A DNA stretch of 64,000 bases from Forficula auricularia (Eukaryota > Arthropoda > Insecta > Dermaptera > Forficulidae): assembly GCA_024734495.1 (NCBI GenBank), contig JALMQS010000069.1, positions 348,961-412,960 of the forward strand. Direction: 5' to 3'. The stretch's first letter is position 1. Every line of letters begins with the position of its first letter. Shown here one piece after another: positions 21,034-31,904 of the stretch. Below the pieces are notes generated by a model that was not told the origin of the DNA, searched no databases, and was given only the letters and a program-made list of their open reading frames with translations. A program made the translations under genes and the position numbers.

Positions 21034-21893
21034 TATAGGGCCCTTTTTAGTTTTACCATCCAGGACCCCTAAACACTGGCTATAGTCATTTATTAGTTAA
21101 AATATAGAAATTTGAGTAATTTTACTAAATAGTAATTGTCGAATTAAATTAGCAAATTGCTAGTTTTATTAAAAATAGGGCCCTTTTGAGTTTTACCACC
21201 CAGGGCCCTACACACTGGCTTTAGTAATTTATTAGTTAAAATATGGAAATTTGATTAATTTTACTAAATAGTAATTGTCGAATTAAATTAATAAATTGCT
21301 AAATTTATTAAAAATAGGGTCCTTTTGGTTTTACCACAGGTCCCCTAAACACAGGCTTTAGTCATTTATTAGTTAAAATATGGAAATTTGAATAATTTTA
21401 CTAAATAGTAATTGTCGAATTAAATTAGTAAATTGCTAGATTTATTAAAAATAGGGCCGCTTTTTAATTTTACCACCCAGGTCCCCTAAACACTGGCTTT
21501 AGTCATTTATTAGTTAAAATATGGAAATTTGAGTAATTTTACTAAATAGTAATTGTCGAGGGGTGAACCTCGACCTAATATGCTGTACACCTACTTCCAC
21601 TTGTATTCCAAATATTTCCAAGTACTTCCAAATATTTCCAAGTACTTTCAAATATTTCCAAGTACTTTCAAATATTTCCAAGTACTTCCAAATATTTCCA
21701 AGTACTTTCAAATATTTCCAACAACTTCCAAAGATTCCCAAGTACTTTCAAATATTTCCAAGTACATCCAAATATTTCCAAATACTTCCAAGTACTTCCA
21801 AAATACTTCCAAAAAGGTGTACACCTACTTCCAATCGCGGATCATCCCTCGGTAATTGTCGAATTAAATTAGTAAATTGCTAAATTTATTAAA
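21034..21893 (+). repeat. Tandem array of a roughly 140-bp unit
   Basis: Units begin AGGGCCCTTTT at 21037, 21177, 21316 and 21463 (spacing 140, 139, 147). They share GGCTTTAGTCATTTATTAGT and GTAATTGTCGAATTAAATTA. The fourth unit is split by the MITE at 21557-21851 and resumes at 21852. Confidence 0.85.
21549..21859. mobile_element. hAT-like MITE with internal 20-bp minisatellite, copy 2
   Basis: The element 21557-21851 is flanked by exact 8-bp duplications GTAATTGT. Ends CGAGGGGTGAACC and GGATCATCCCTCG match copy 1. The internal array is about half as long. Because it interrupts a tandem repeat, the pre-insertion site is readable in neighbouring units. Confidence 0.9.
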
Positions 21894-22059
21894 AACAGCT
21901 TAGTTTAACTTACTGATCGAATTTTCGAAATATAATATTTTAGTTTCAATTAATAAATTTGGCGATTTATTTGGTTTCATTCCGATTCTAATTTCATAAG
22001 ACACACTTCTTAGAAAATTAAACCACAAAAAAACTCCCACATATCCATTAATATTTCTC

Positions 22060-22065
22060 TTTATT
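22060..22065 (-). terminator. Poly(A) signal AATAAA
   Basis: AATAAA on the minus strand, about 130 bases downstream of the stop codon of the 22194-22341 exon. Confidence 0.5.
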
Positions 22066-22193
22066 AAAGAGAGACCGTTTTCATATGACCGTCCAAATGA
22101 ATTGAATCATGAATCATTAATTCATAATCTGATTCAAGTCCAAAATAAATAGCTAAATAGTTTAATTTGTTTAACACCCTAGTTAAGGCACAG

Positions 22194-22341
22194 TTAGTTG
22201 AGTTCCGTGTTGATGGAGCAATTGGTGTAATGTTTCAGGCAATCCTTGTTTTCTTGACCGTCCCGGGCGGCTTGCATGTACCGGAAAAACCGCACCACAG
22301 CCGTATTCGACGACGAGGGGCGCTCTAATTCGTTAGGCTCC
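22194..22341 (-). CDS. 3' terminal coding exon of an unrecognised gene
   Basis: A strong acceptor (a run of 14 T then CAG) precedes an open frame of 48 residues ending in TAA, followed by AATAAA. The exon begins with G completing the preceding codon. The peptide starts EPNELERPSSSN, continues TAVVRFFRYMQAARDGQ and ends NKDCLKHYTNCSINTELN. It is markedly richer in GC than its surroundings. A CLKHYTNC segment gives two cysteines six residues apart, an arrangement seen in some secreted peptide hormones, but I cannot assign a family. Upstream exons must lie at higher coordinates on the minus strand. The exon ending at 42939 leaves one base, so it cannot join this one directly in frame. Confidence 0.65.
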
Positions 22342-22439
22342 CTGAAAAAAAAAAAAAACGAAAAATTCAGAAAAGTTTGGAATTTTAATAAACAAACTAA
22401 AAAATAAATTGGTTATTTTCTAAAAATATAAAAAAATCT

Positions 22440-22650
22440 ATAAGTGTCGTGACGCATCATGCTCGATGGAAGTACTAGGTTCTTATGCAGTCTTTAAGCG
22501 ATTTAATATGTGAATATAGAGAATGGGAAATCAGTGAGTGGAAAAGATTAAGAGTCGGGCCGCATTTCTGGACCACGGGTTGGACAGATCCTGATGTAGA
22601 GCTTCATACGCCTTTAAATACATTTTTGAACCAATAAACATTCCCATAAA
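22440..22650 (-). repeat. hAT-derived relic, copy related to 28450-28640
   Basis: Contains CCACGGGTTGGACAGATCCTG, a mutated hAT-type end (compare CAGGGCTGTCCAACCCGTGG at 28517), plus shared flank GAGCTTCAT...TTTAAATACATTTTTGAACC. Confidence 0.65.
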
Positions 22651-22785
22651 ATCTTATTTTTCGTATGCATAGATAGTTACATAATAGATAATAACAACTT
22701 ATTTAAATAGATATGGTACTATAATGTTTTAAAATTATAAATTGTGGTGTTTTTTGAGGCTCTTGAAAACCTTGGAAACAGAATT

Positions 22786-23147
22786 TGTCCGCCTCCGTGG
22801 TGTAATGGTCAGAGTAACTGACTGGCAACCCGGAGGTCTCGGGTTCGATTCCCGGCTATACCCAGACATTTTTTCTGTAAGTATAGGGTCTGGTAATAAA
22901 AATTAAGTGGGAGATAAATTTAACCGAATTTATCGCGCGGAGAAATTACCACTGCTCGAAGCCCCTAAAACCTTAGTAAATTGGATATTGAATTGTATCT
23001 AAGTTTCTGAGATTGGCTCGTGATCCCGGCTTCTTTTTCTTCTACTCTGTTCTTTTCACGATGGAGGGGCCAGCCCATACTGGCCTTTAGGGGATCCACC
23101 TTCTGGTGTATCTCCTTCTCACATCAATATCATTAAAAAAAAAAAAA
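22786..23147 (+). mobile_element. tRNA-derived SINE A
   Basis: The head (22791-22864) has tRNA features: TGGTGTAATGGTC as A-box and GGTTCGATTCC as B-box, with a paired CCGGG/CCCGG T-arm. The body runs to a 14-base A-run at 23134-23147. The intact foldback arm on the other side (25025-25040) shows the empty target site, so insertion postdates the foldback. Confidence 0.82.
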
Positions 23148-23223
23148 GATGTAATGTCTTCGTTAGGAAAAAGGAAATAAAATTTCTTTATATTCTAACA
23201 AATTTATTTTCATGAAAAACTTA

Positions 23224-23264
23224 TGAGACGTTTCGGCGGATATTCTCACACCATCATCAGTCTA
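23224..23264 (-). ncRNA. Hammerhead-like ribozyme motif
   Basis: Minus strand: AGA, CTGATGA, extra T, stem II GGTG/CGCC (one wobble), GAAA, ACGT palindromic stem III, cleavage triplet GTC. Two stem I pairs. Confidence 0.58.
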
Positions 23265-24913
23265 CAAGGAAAACATAATCTTAATTACAGTAAATTACTA
23301 ATTACATGTCATTCTCAAGATAAAAGAAGAAAAGAACTCACCCAAGCTTTTCATAATATAGTACATATGTCTGTGTAGAATGTCATTTTCTTTTTACAAT
23401 TAATAACATTTTAATCAAAAAGCTTGTAATAAAAATAACAAATTAGAATTAATTTTAATTAACCTAAATAAATCAAATAAAAAATCTTCATATTTGATAT
23501 TTACCTGGAGATATTTTGTTGTGTTAAATTGTTATTAATATAGTATGTCAATATCAGTGAATATATCATATATATAATGAAATGTTTTAAATCTTATAGA
23601 ATGCCTTTTTTATAAGTTGTTTTCTATAGTTATTCCACTTTAAACATTTTCATAATATAGTACATATATATATGTGTAGAATGTTATTAATTGTAAAAAG
23701 AAAACAACATTCTACACATATATATATATATATTATGAAAATGTTTTAGGAATGGAATAACTATGAAAACAACTTATAATAAACTGCAACGGATCGTTGC
23801 TAAACTTTATCAAATTCATTTGAAATATTAATATGTTCTAGAGTAAAGTACTTTAAAATATAATTTTACTAAAAACTTTATTTAACCTTTTTTGTGGGTC
23901 CCAAGGTACTTAATTAGGATATTAAATTTCATCAAAATTGGTTAAGTCATTTTCAAGATATTTAGAAATAAACTGCAACGGATCGTTGCTAAACTTTATC
24001 CAAAATTCATTTGAAATATTAATATGTTCTTGAGTAAAGTACTTTAAAAATATAATTTTACTAAAAACTTTATTTAACCTTTTTTGTGGACCCCAAGGTA
24101 CTTAATTAGGATATTAAATTTCATCAAAATTGGTTAAGTCATTTTCAAGATATTTAGAAAAAACTAAAAAAGTACTGAAATAAAGTACTAATGTTTGTAG
24201 ACCGATATGTACCAAAAACTAATCAGCGCTTCATTTTTGTTAAACTAATGGTAGGTTTTCAATTTCATTTCAATCAGCACAAAGGTGTGGAAAAAATCGT
24301 GGACGAAAAAAACGATAACACACACACATACATACATACATCCATCCCCACACTTCCAAAAAAATGGCAATTTTTGGCCTCTCGACGAGATTCCAGGTAA
24401 TTTTTGGCAAAACCGTCACGTGCTAAAATTCAATCTCATTGAATACTTCAATTTGTGACCTTAATTGAGTCTATGGGTTCCGTAGTCTTTACCTGAGGAC
24501 CCTTTGAAGTCGCGCTTGCCGCGAGGCGATTCCAATACTTTCTCCCATGCTTCGCATTGGATAAAAGTAAAAAAGATATTCTATAAGATTTAAAACATTT
24601 CATTATATATATGATATATTCAATGATATTGACATACTATATTAATAACAATTTAACACACAAAATACCTCCAGGTAAATAACAAATATGAAGATTTTTA
24701 TTTGATTTATTTATGTTAATTAAAATTAATTCTAATTTGTTATTTTTATTACAAGCTTTTTGATTAAAATGTTATTAATTGTAAAAAGAAAATGACATTC
24801 TACACAGACATATTTACTATATTATGAAAAGCTTGGGTGACTTCTTTTCTTCTTTTATCTTGAGAATGACATGTAATTAGTAATTTACTGTAATTAAGAT
24901 TATGTTTTCCTTG

Positions 24914-24955
24914 TAGACTGATGATGGTGTGAGAATATCCGCCAAAACGTCTCAT
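24914..24955 (+). ncRNA. Hammerhead-like motif with a core mutation
   Basis: Same as the partner at 23224-23264, except that the catalytic G of GAAA is A (position 24944), which should abolish cleavage. Confidence 0.5.
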
Positions 24956-25117
24956 AAGTTTTTCATGAAAATAAATTTGTTAGAATATAAAGAAATTTTA
25001 TTTACTTTTTCCTAACGAAGACATTACATCTGTTTCCAAGGTTTTCAAGAGCCTCAAAAAACACCACAATTTATAACTTATTTAAATTTGGATTACTTTT
25101 AGTTATACATAAAATAT

Positions 25118-25342
25118 ATTTTTTTTTTGTTTATTTATTGATTGTCACTGGGAATAAAGCCCATTTAGACAGCACATCAGTAAAGTGTTAGTAGGGTTAG
25201 TGAGGGAGCCGACTTTTTAGCAGGTTGAAATTTTATATGCTGGCCAGGCTCGAACCCGAGTCTCCCGCTTGAACATCGTCAACATTGATGCTGAAGCGGA
25301 GCCAGCGCCTTAGCCAGCTCAGCCAACCCGACTCCCCAACCT
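25118..25342 (-). mobile_element. tRNA-derived SINE B, copy 1
   Basis: Minus strand: 5' GACTCGGGTTCGAGCCTGG B-box region downstream of GGCTGAGCTGGCTAAGG A-box-like sequence; 3' end TTTATTCCCAGTGACAATCAA and an A-rich tail (T-run at 25118-25129 on plus). Confidence 0.8.
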
Positions 25343-25749
25343 AAACCTATTTTCATATATATTTTGCTGTATTTAATATTAATATAATAATATAACAAAC
25401 AGTAGTTATTTTAAATTTAAGAAATATATTTGCATTCACCATATTATGGTAATTTCCATTGACGTTATTAAATTTAGAAATTTTCGGAAATAATGTTTTT
25501 TGAAATATTTTCAAAATATTTATTTTGGGAAAATAATATAAATAAAGTGATTGGCTAAATAGTTAAGGCCAGAAGCCAGGAAGAAGAAGAAAAAAAATTA
25601 AAATAAAAACTTATAATTTAAAACTACTCGCTGTAAATTTTAGTGATTTAGCAATTTTATATCATTGATTGGTTTGAGCTAGAAAAAGAGAATCTTAACC
25701 CAAAGTTTATTTATACAAACTGTTGTGCCGAATTTTAGTTCATTCTAGA

Positions 25750-26150
25750 TCTTCCTATAGAAAAGAAAAAACCCCTTAATTTTGGGTCGATATGCACCAA
25801 AATCTAATCAGCTCTTAATCTCAATTGAGCAGAACTAAATGTGAAATTTGGTTTTGATACTCACACTAGTTTTTGAGCTAGCTAGTCCACAAAAATTTGA
25901 TAACGCACAGACTAAAAACCAAACTAACAGACATTTTGACAAAACAATTATTATCTCGAAAAATATAATTTTTTCGATGTTTACTTATTAGGGATTTTTT
26001 GTAGACTGAAATGCCCTGGTTTTGCTCAATTTTTTTAATCAAAATAATTTCAGTCGTTTTAGAGATATTTCGAAAAAAAGAAGGAAAAAAACACTTTTTT
26101 CATGCACGATTACAATACTTGACCATACCCTGTATGGTAAAGTAATCATT
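25750..26150 (-). repeat. Dispersed element family E, copy 4
   Basis: Inverse of the 15982 copy; ends CATACCCTGTATGGTAAAGT on the plus strand. Confidence 0.75.
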
Positions 26151-26616
26151 ATACGTTTTTGATGGTGATTTAGTAAAATACTTACTGATATATTTCAATT
26201 CATGATCTGATATATATATATATATATTTATATATATAATACATTTTATACATTAAAGTTATAATAACTTTGAAATCTCATTGCATTTAGGTACTAGTAA
26301 TTGCATGTTTACTTAAAAAAATCATTAGTTTTAAATTTTAATTTTTTTACTAAGCAATTATAGAATTAATAATTATATAGATTATAAAAATAGGTCCCGA
26401 AATTAAATAAAAATGCAAAACACGATAATGATAATCTAATAGATAGTATTTATTCGGCTTCACATATTTTGTATAATTTTATCATTTTCACGGAAAATAA
26501 AAAATAGTAAACATTTCTTTTTATGAATTTATCTCTTATTGAAATTATAAAAAAAATATTTCTGATAGGCCCATTTGGAATCATGCGAACCAATAATCAT
26601 TTGTCTTTCTTTCCAG
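26151..26616. other. AT-rich spacer
   Basis: A (TA)n stretch at 26208-26240; otherwise nothing. Confidence 0.4.
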
Positions 26617-26682
26617 CGGAGAGATGCACCCTGAGAATCGGCTTCCAGTCCAGCAGAAAACCGCCCGGGTAGAACTCTTCAG
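26617..26682 (+). other. Putative exon A (66 nt), plus strand
   Basis: Flanked by TTTGTCTTTCTTTCCAG and GTAAGC, both close to consensus. GC-richer than the surroundings. Only one plus frame is open, and it contains ATGCACCCTGAG; joined to exon B in that frame it meets a TGA at once. So this is more likely a leader or non-coding RNA exon than an internal coding exon. On the minus strand an alternative open frame (EFYPGGFLLDWKPIL...) exists, but it lacks a good acceptor. Confidence 0.5.
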
Positions 26683-26724
26683 GTAAGCGAATCTCCATTT
26701 GCTTTTAGAATTATTAAATAGTAG

Positions 26725-26815
26725 CTTCAAGGCCCGCCTTCGGCGAAGCCGTTTTCGAGAACCCGATTCTATATATATATAAGAATTGCTCGTTTAATAT
26801 AATAAGATATATCAA
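26725..26815 (-). repeat. Dispersed repeat H end (TTATATTAAACGAGCAA)
   Basis: Minus strand reads ATATCTTATTATATTAAACG then AGCAATTCTTATATATATAT and GTTCTCGAAAACGGCTTCG. Related starts near 14450 and 48520. Confidence 0.6.
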
Positions 26816-26851
26816 CATATTATTCATTGTAATTTGTCATTTTTTTCCAAG

Positions 26852-26920
26852 GTGAAGATTCCGACACACACCGAGGATCTTTTCCATAGCAGAGCTTTGA
26901 GCAGAGAACACCGCCTGCAG
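26852..26920 (+). other. Putative exon B (69 nt), plus strand
   Basis: Preceded by TTTTTTTCCAAG and followed by GTAGGC. Open only in the frame starting GTG AAG ATT, giving VKIPTHTEDLFHSRALSREHR. Its phase does not match the open frame of exon A. Same length class (multiple of three) as exons A and C. Confidence 0.45.
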
Positions 26921-27117
26921 GTAGGCAATTCCTCGACTTCTCTTTTTTCACTGTCTCCTTACATTATACACGATCTAATACGCTTATAACGAGAACCCGG
27001 ATTTAACGAGAAAATTGAAAATATAAGGTTTATACAATGTTAATTAATATTATTAAAGTTGTTATAGGGAAATAAGGACTATATCTTTTATGCAGATAAT
27101 TTACTATATATTTTATT

Positions 27118-27155
27118 GCCGATGTTTCGTCAACTTTGTTGACTTCTTCAGTTCT
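27118..27155 (-). ncRNA. Hammerhead-like motif
   Basis: Minus strand: CTGAAGA, extra A, perfect six-bp stem II GTCAAC/GTTGAC, GAAA, then CATC. Core complete; stem I not evident. Confidence 0.5.
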
Positions 27156-27283
27156 CATATAGTTAACTTCCCTGCATATTTGTCATTTTTATAATTATTC
27201 TTTCTTAGTAAACATTTTTAAAGTCAATTCATCAACATCAATTGATTATAAAAATGACAAATATGCAAGGAAGTTAACTATTT

Positions 27284-27322
27284 GAGCCTGAAGAAGTCAA
27301 CAAAGTTGACGAAACGTTGACA
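27284..27322 (+). ncRNA. Hammerhead-like motif
   Basis: CTGAAGA at 27288-27294, extra A, six-bp stem II GTCAAC/GTTGAC (27296-27310), GAAAC 27311-27315, ACGT stem III. Stem I weak. Confidence 0.52.
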
Positions 27323-27889
27323 ATAAAATATAAATTATCTGCATAAAAGATATAGTCCTTATTTTCATATAATAACTTAAATTAATTTAATCGATGGACA
27401 TAAATAATCAAAATAATGTTAATTAAGTTAACCCGTTTTTTACAACACTCGACTATAAAGAGTAAACATTGCGGTCCCTTTGCGCTCGTTTATAAGCGGA
27501 TTTGACTGTATTAAAATGATAAAGAGGTGCATTCAAGCGGCCTTATACAGTAGGCGACTTTCCTGGCCTGAATAATTTTGGATTCCCTCGAAATTCTGCC
27601 TTTACAAAAAGATCCCATAATCAAATGATATTTCAAATGGGATTTACGTAGTATAAAGTCTCAGGAGTTATCGGTCACAAAATTGAACACCATGAATGTG
27701 AGGCCACAAAAAATCTAACAAACTCACATCATTTGTAGAGCTTTTGATTAATTTTTAAACTAGGTATCATCATTACAATTAGACACATGTTTTGCATTCC
27801 AAATTTCTACTTGTTGCTAATCTAGAAAAATACTTTCTATTGATATTTATATCTAATAATAAATTGACACTTTCTTATGTGGCCATCCA

Positions 27890-28460
27890 CTTGACTTTAC
27901 CATACACTTCTGGTTGAGTTTGGTAGAAGGGCCTAGATTTTAATTTTGAGCCTACACCCCCCCCCATTTTGGGGGGTTATTTTCCATTTTTAGTCTTCTG
28001 GTAGCCCACTGATATGTATACAAAATTTGGTTGGATTTGGTCCAATGGCCTAGATTTTCATTTTTTGACCCCCACCCTACTAACTAACTAATTTTGGCCC
28101 CAAAAAAAAAATATTTTAGTTATTATAGGTTAATTGTATATTATTTCGTGTTTGTTTAGTTTGTTTGGATTTGATATTCACACTAGTTTTTGAGCTAGCT
28201 TATCCAAAATATTTGGTAACGCTACAGACTAACGAGACATTTTGACAAAACAATTATTATCTCGAAAAATATAATTTTTTCGATGTTCACTTATTAGAGC
28301 TTTTTTGTAGAGCGAAATGTCATGCTTTTGCTAAATTTTTTTTAACCAAAATAGTTTCAGCTGTTTTTTGAGATGTTTTGAAAAAAAGAAGCAAAAAAAT
28401 CACTTTTTTCATGCACAATTGCAATACTTGACCATATTTTGAATGATAAAGTAATAAGTA
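27890..28460 (-). repeat. Dispersed element family E, copy 5
   Basis: Left boundary GGCCATCCACTTGACTTTACCATAC on the plus strand, right boundary near TTGACCATATTTTGAATGATAAAGT. Confidence 0.75.
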
Positions 28461-28516
28461 TTGTGGGAATGTTTAACGGTTCAAAAATGTATTTAAAGGC
28501 TTATGAAGCTCTACAC

Positions 28517-29048
28517 CAGGGCTGTCCAACCCGTGGACCAGCACTGCAATGAAATGCGGCCAGACTCTTAATATTTTCCACTCACTTGTTTCCATTCTTT
28601 ATATTCACATATTAAGTCACTTAAAGACTAACCAAATTAACCAAAATAGTTTCATCAGTTTTTGAGATATTTCAAAAAAAAAAAAGCAAAAAAATCACTT
28701 TTTTCATGCACGATTACAATACTTGACCATACCCCTGTATGGCAAAGTAAAAAATTCAGTCGAATTGAGAACCTCCTCCTTTTTTGAAGTCGGATAATAA
28801 TGGAGTCGAATATGCCACAATTGCGATTATTTTTCACATTAAAAATTTAAAATCTTTCGTTTTATTCTTCGAAAACTTTTGGGATGATTTTCCAATCTCT
28901 TCTTATTTTAGAAAAAAAAATCATATTGTATCAGATTTGTTTTCCAGAAACTATATTGTACATAAAAATCTTAATGTTTCAAGGAAGTTTATAATTTTAT
29001 GTCGGGCCGCATTCATTGCAGTTCCGGGCCGCAAGTTGGACAGCCCTG
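28517..29048. mobile_element. hAT-type element relic with nested fragments
   Basis: Ends CAGGGCTGTCCAAC and GTTGGACAGCCCTG form a perfect 14-bp inverted repeat of the kind known from Charlie/Tip100-like hATs. Inside are a family E piece (28640-28755) and a family G piece (28757-28800). No transposase frame. Confidence 0.75.
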
Positions 29049-29446
29049 GTCTAGATTTTTTATTCCACCCAGTATCCTCTCTTTTTCCCCCTAAAGGTGG
29101 ATGCCCTTCTTCATTTCCTGCAGATTACTTTTATAATGAGGATATTTGGTTAATCTAGGATGGAACAAGCGGTGTTAGCAAATGGCCGTTATAGATTGCA
29201 TTAATTACTTACTTGACACGGGTTTATTATCTAATTTTAATAGTTCATTAACCGTAAATTAGTTTGTTCAATATATTCTAAAGAAGTTAGAATTAAATTA
29301 TGCTAATCGATATCAATTAAGAATGAATAAAAAAGTTTCACTTTAAAAAAGTCAATTTAGATATCTTGATATGTTTACGTTGAATTGCCGATTACCTTGT
29401 TTTGTGTAGTTACTTGCAGGAAATATACTTCTGCTGAAACCACTTA
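29049..29446. other. Spacer
   Basis: No feature recognised. Confidence 0.4.
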
Positions 29447-29642
29447 GGGCCAGTTGTATGTCAGTTGGTAAACTCTTTTTAAACGTTGACAAAGGGTAAA
29501 TCCTTAAATTCACCTTGAGACCGACGGGGTGACCAATCAGATGAAAGTGCCTGTCATCTGATTGGTCTATCCATCGGGCACAAATTGAATTCTAAGGTCT
29601 ACCCTTGTCAACGTTTAAAAGGAGTCTGTACTTGACACAATA
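29447..29642. mobile_element. Foldback MITE J, full copy
   Basis: Arms TTTAAACGTTGACAAAGGGTA and complement of TTTAAACGTTGACAAGGGTAG; centre CCAATCAGATGA...TCATCTGATTGG. A half copy lies at 62440-62540. Confidence 0.78.
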
Positions 29643-29869
29643 CTTACGTTATATCAGAATGCCCATTAGTTTATATCAAGACTTCAACCTGCACTTGAAA
29701 ATGTCTACAGAAATAGACCAAACGTCGTGCATTCTGATGATCTTAACTCGTTAAAATCTATAGATAATATAATATAACCGATTTCAGCCTAAACATCTTT
29801 CTTAATCAGCAATTCAACCACCGAAGCACATTACAAATTGAAAGTCAAAATATAGTATATAGTCCAGTC

Positions 29870-31017
29870 AAATTGTGTTTTTATCGGGAAAGTTTTGGGG
29901 TAGTTCTGATTTTTTGCATATATATGTATTTTGTGGCGCTGAATCCAAATCTGAGGTCTCCCACCAAAATTTCATGCCGCAACATTGTAGAAAATGCAAA
30001 AAATGGTGAAAATTTCTATTTTTTGGCTGTTTTTCTCTTATAACTTGAAAACTATCAACTTTTCTTAAATAACCTTCCTATTCAAAATGAAAGTTCATAA
30101 AATTTACTACAAATTTCATCTTTTAGTTGCACTTTTTAGAGATAGGAATCAATTTTCTAAGATGAGTGGTTTTCCTTTTATGAAGAAAATCGAGGCGACT
30201 GTGAGTCAGTGGGTAGAGTGTCGGTTCGCTGAGTCTCGGCAGATTAGATATTGTGCAGTCGCCTCCTACTTGGAAAGCAATGGTAACCTACCAAGAGTAT
30301 AATTGCCTAGTAACCCTCTCCAAACTTGCCGTTCCGGAGCCTAGCGTTAAAAAGTACTGTCCCGAGAATATCTGTGGTAAAAACAGCTAAATACACTCAT
30401 CAAAGGTATAAGTGGAGAGGAGCCAAAACGTCGGGGAGACCTGATATGGCACTTAAAAGAAGAAGGAAAAATTGGAGTTTTCTCAAAACGTCAACTTTAT
30501 TGCGGCACGAATTATCATTTATCTAATTAAGATGAAACTTTGTTTGAATTGTAGAAAATTTAATCTAGTTTAAAAATGTGTAGAGTGGTCTTTGTCAAAA
30601 ACGTGCTCCTTCATGGTCAAAATGGGAAAATATCAAAAAAATGGAGAGTTTTTGGCATTTCCCGAAACAGAAAAAATATGCCAATTTTCAACTAGCGCTC
30701 GAACACGAACGTTTCGTTGGAGAAAAAAACTAAAGAATGCAATTTATAGGAAATTTTATAAAATTTCATTCTGAATAGAAAGATTATTTACGAAAAGTTG
30801 ATAGTTTTGAGTTATAAGCGACAAACCGCCAAAAAATGGAAATGTTCACCATTTTTTGCATTATCTAAAATGTTACCTCACAAAATTTTGTCGGGAGACC
30901 TCAGATTTGGATTCAGCTCCCCCCCAAAAAATATATATATATATATGCAAAAAATCAGAACTACGCCAAAACTTTCCCCATAGGGGCCCCATTTGAGCAC
31001 AATTTGACTGGACTAAT
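29870..31017. mobile_element. Long-TIR element K with nested SINE C
   Basis: Ends AGTCCAGTCAAATTGTG and CACAATTTGACTGGACT; the inverted arms extend about 240 bp. The interior is split by a SINE (30186-30480). No transposase remains. Confidence 0.75.
30186..30480 (+). mobile_element. SINE C, copy 1 (internally deleted)
   Basis: Starts GAGGCGACTGTGAGTCAGTG; shares AACCTACCAAGAGTATAATT and GAGAGGAGCCAAAACGTC with the fuller minus-strand copy at 46715-46995. The B-box region present there is disrupted here. Confidence 0.75.
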
Positions 31018-31374
31018 AATGAGTAAAGGAAAAATAATTTTCCAAGTAATATTTAATAATATGTCCATATAAAATACTTTAATGATAAACTTGTACAAAA
31101 TGAGAGTAAGTTTTTTCTGTACACCCGATTTATACTCATTATTTTTATATAGAAATTTATCTCGGGTCCCGTTCGTAAGACCAAAAATAACGAAGCTCTC
31201 CATGTGGTTTTTCAAAGCATTTTTCCTTTCATTTTTAATGTTCCCGAAAATTTTGTCGGCCTTAGTTCATCATTAAGCTGAGAAAGTCTAGAAAAAGGAA
31301 TTAGTATTAATTTAATTTTATTTATTTTCTTAGAAAGACGTACTGGTTAAGCGAAATAAGTAGGTTATAATGAA
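31018..31374. other. Spacer
   Basis: No feature recognised. Confidence 0.35.
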
Positions 31375-31410
31375 AGGCAGTCCATAAATTATTTAATTTT
31401 ATTCAATTTC

Positions 31411-31452
31411 CGTCGTTTCAGGGACTTTTTCTCTCCTTCTTCAGTGTATTGA
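31411..31452 (-). ncRNA. Hammerhead-like motif, degenerate stem II
   Basis: Minus strand: CTGAAGA (31444-31438) followed by GGAG...CCC, then TGAAACGAC. The base before GAAA breaks the stem closing pair. Confidence 0.35.
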
Positions 31453-31702
31453 GGTAGTTATTGATGGGTGGGTATAACTCGGTTCCCATTTTGTCTCTCC
31501 TTTCAGTGATAGCAGCAATATTGTAATATTGTTGCTATCTTACAGAGAGAGACGATTATGTGAAGGCTAGAGAAGGGTCATAAAATGAATATGTAGGCCC
31601 ATATACAAAACTCAACCAAATTTTGTATACATAATCAGTGGGTTCCAGAGGACTAAAAATGTAAAAACTAGCCACAAAAAATGGGGTGGGGGTGAAATTC
31701 AA

Positions 31703-31745
31703 TACCCTGAAGAAGAAGAGAAAGTCTCCGAAACTTTGGAAATTG
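31703..31745 (+). ncRNA. Hammerhead-like motif, degenerate
   Basis: CTGAAGA 31707-31713, AGA/TCT stem II remnant, GAAAC 31730-31734, stem III CTTTG lacks the palindrome. Confidence 0.35.
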
Positions 31746-31904
31746 AATAAAATTATATAATTTATGGACTGTTTTTCATTATAACCTACTTATTAGTATT
31801 AATTTTTGTTCAAATTTAGAATGAAAGTATTATTTAAAGCAGAGAATAAGTATCTCTTTTTGAAAAAAAGATGGAATTTTTTAAAAAATACAACCGAATT
31901 ATTT

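Larger units (their letters stand above)
22731..25078. repeat. Large foldback element with nested SINE and inner palindrome
   Basis: Arms match from GTGGTGTTTTTTGAGGCTCT (22744) to the complement at 25070 and inward for about 500 bp. The left arm is split by a SINE (22786-23147). A secondary palindrome lies at 23625-23765. The loop holds two direct copies of a roughly 180-bp repeat (AATAAACTGCAACGGATCG, 23778 and 23967) and the dispersed sequence 24190-24570. Each arm has a hammerhead-like core. Confidence 0.82.
27075..27370. repeat. Foldback with hammerhead cores on both arms
   Basis: Arms AAGGACTATATCTTTTATGCA (27075) and its complement (27340-27362); the loop contains TATAAAAATGACAAATATGCA and its complement. 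Confidence 0.8.
31375..31800. repeat. Foldback of the GGCAGTCC family with paired hammerhead-like cores
   Basis: Left arm GGCAGTCCATAAATTATTTAA (31377) pairs with the complement near 31760-31780. A family E scrap (31560-31690) lies in the loop. Similar ends are at 34690, 41945 and 62750. Confidence 0.7.

Noticed and set aside
21514..21883. Open frames of 75-106 codons
   Set aside because: Same minisatellite artefact in the second MITE copy.
22791..22864. Functional tRNA gene
   Set aside because: No clean acceptor stem; followed by a SINE body and poly-A. Interpreted as a SINE head.
26620..26710. Minus-strand coding exon EFYPGGFLLDWKPIL... ending in a stop
   Set aside because: It has no pyrimidine tract or good acceptor, whereas the plus strand has both splice sites close to consensus. 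Kept only as an alternative.
28784..29158. 124-codon plus-strand frame
   Set aside because: Lies across a hAT relic and its nested fragments; no recognisable protein, AT-driven composition.
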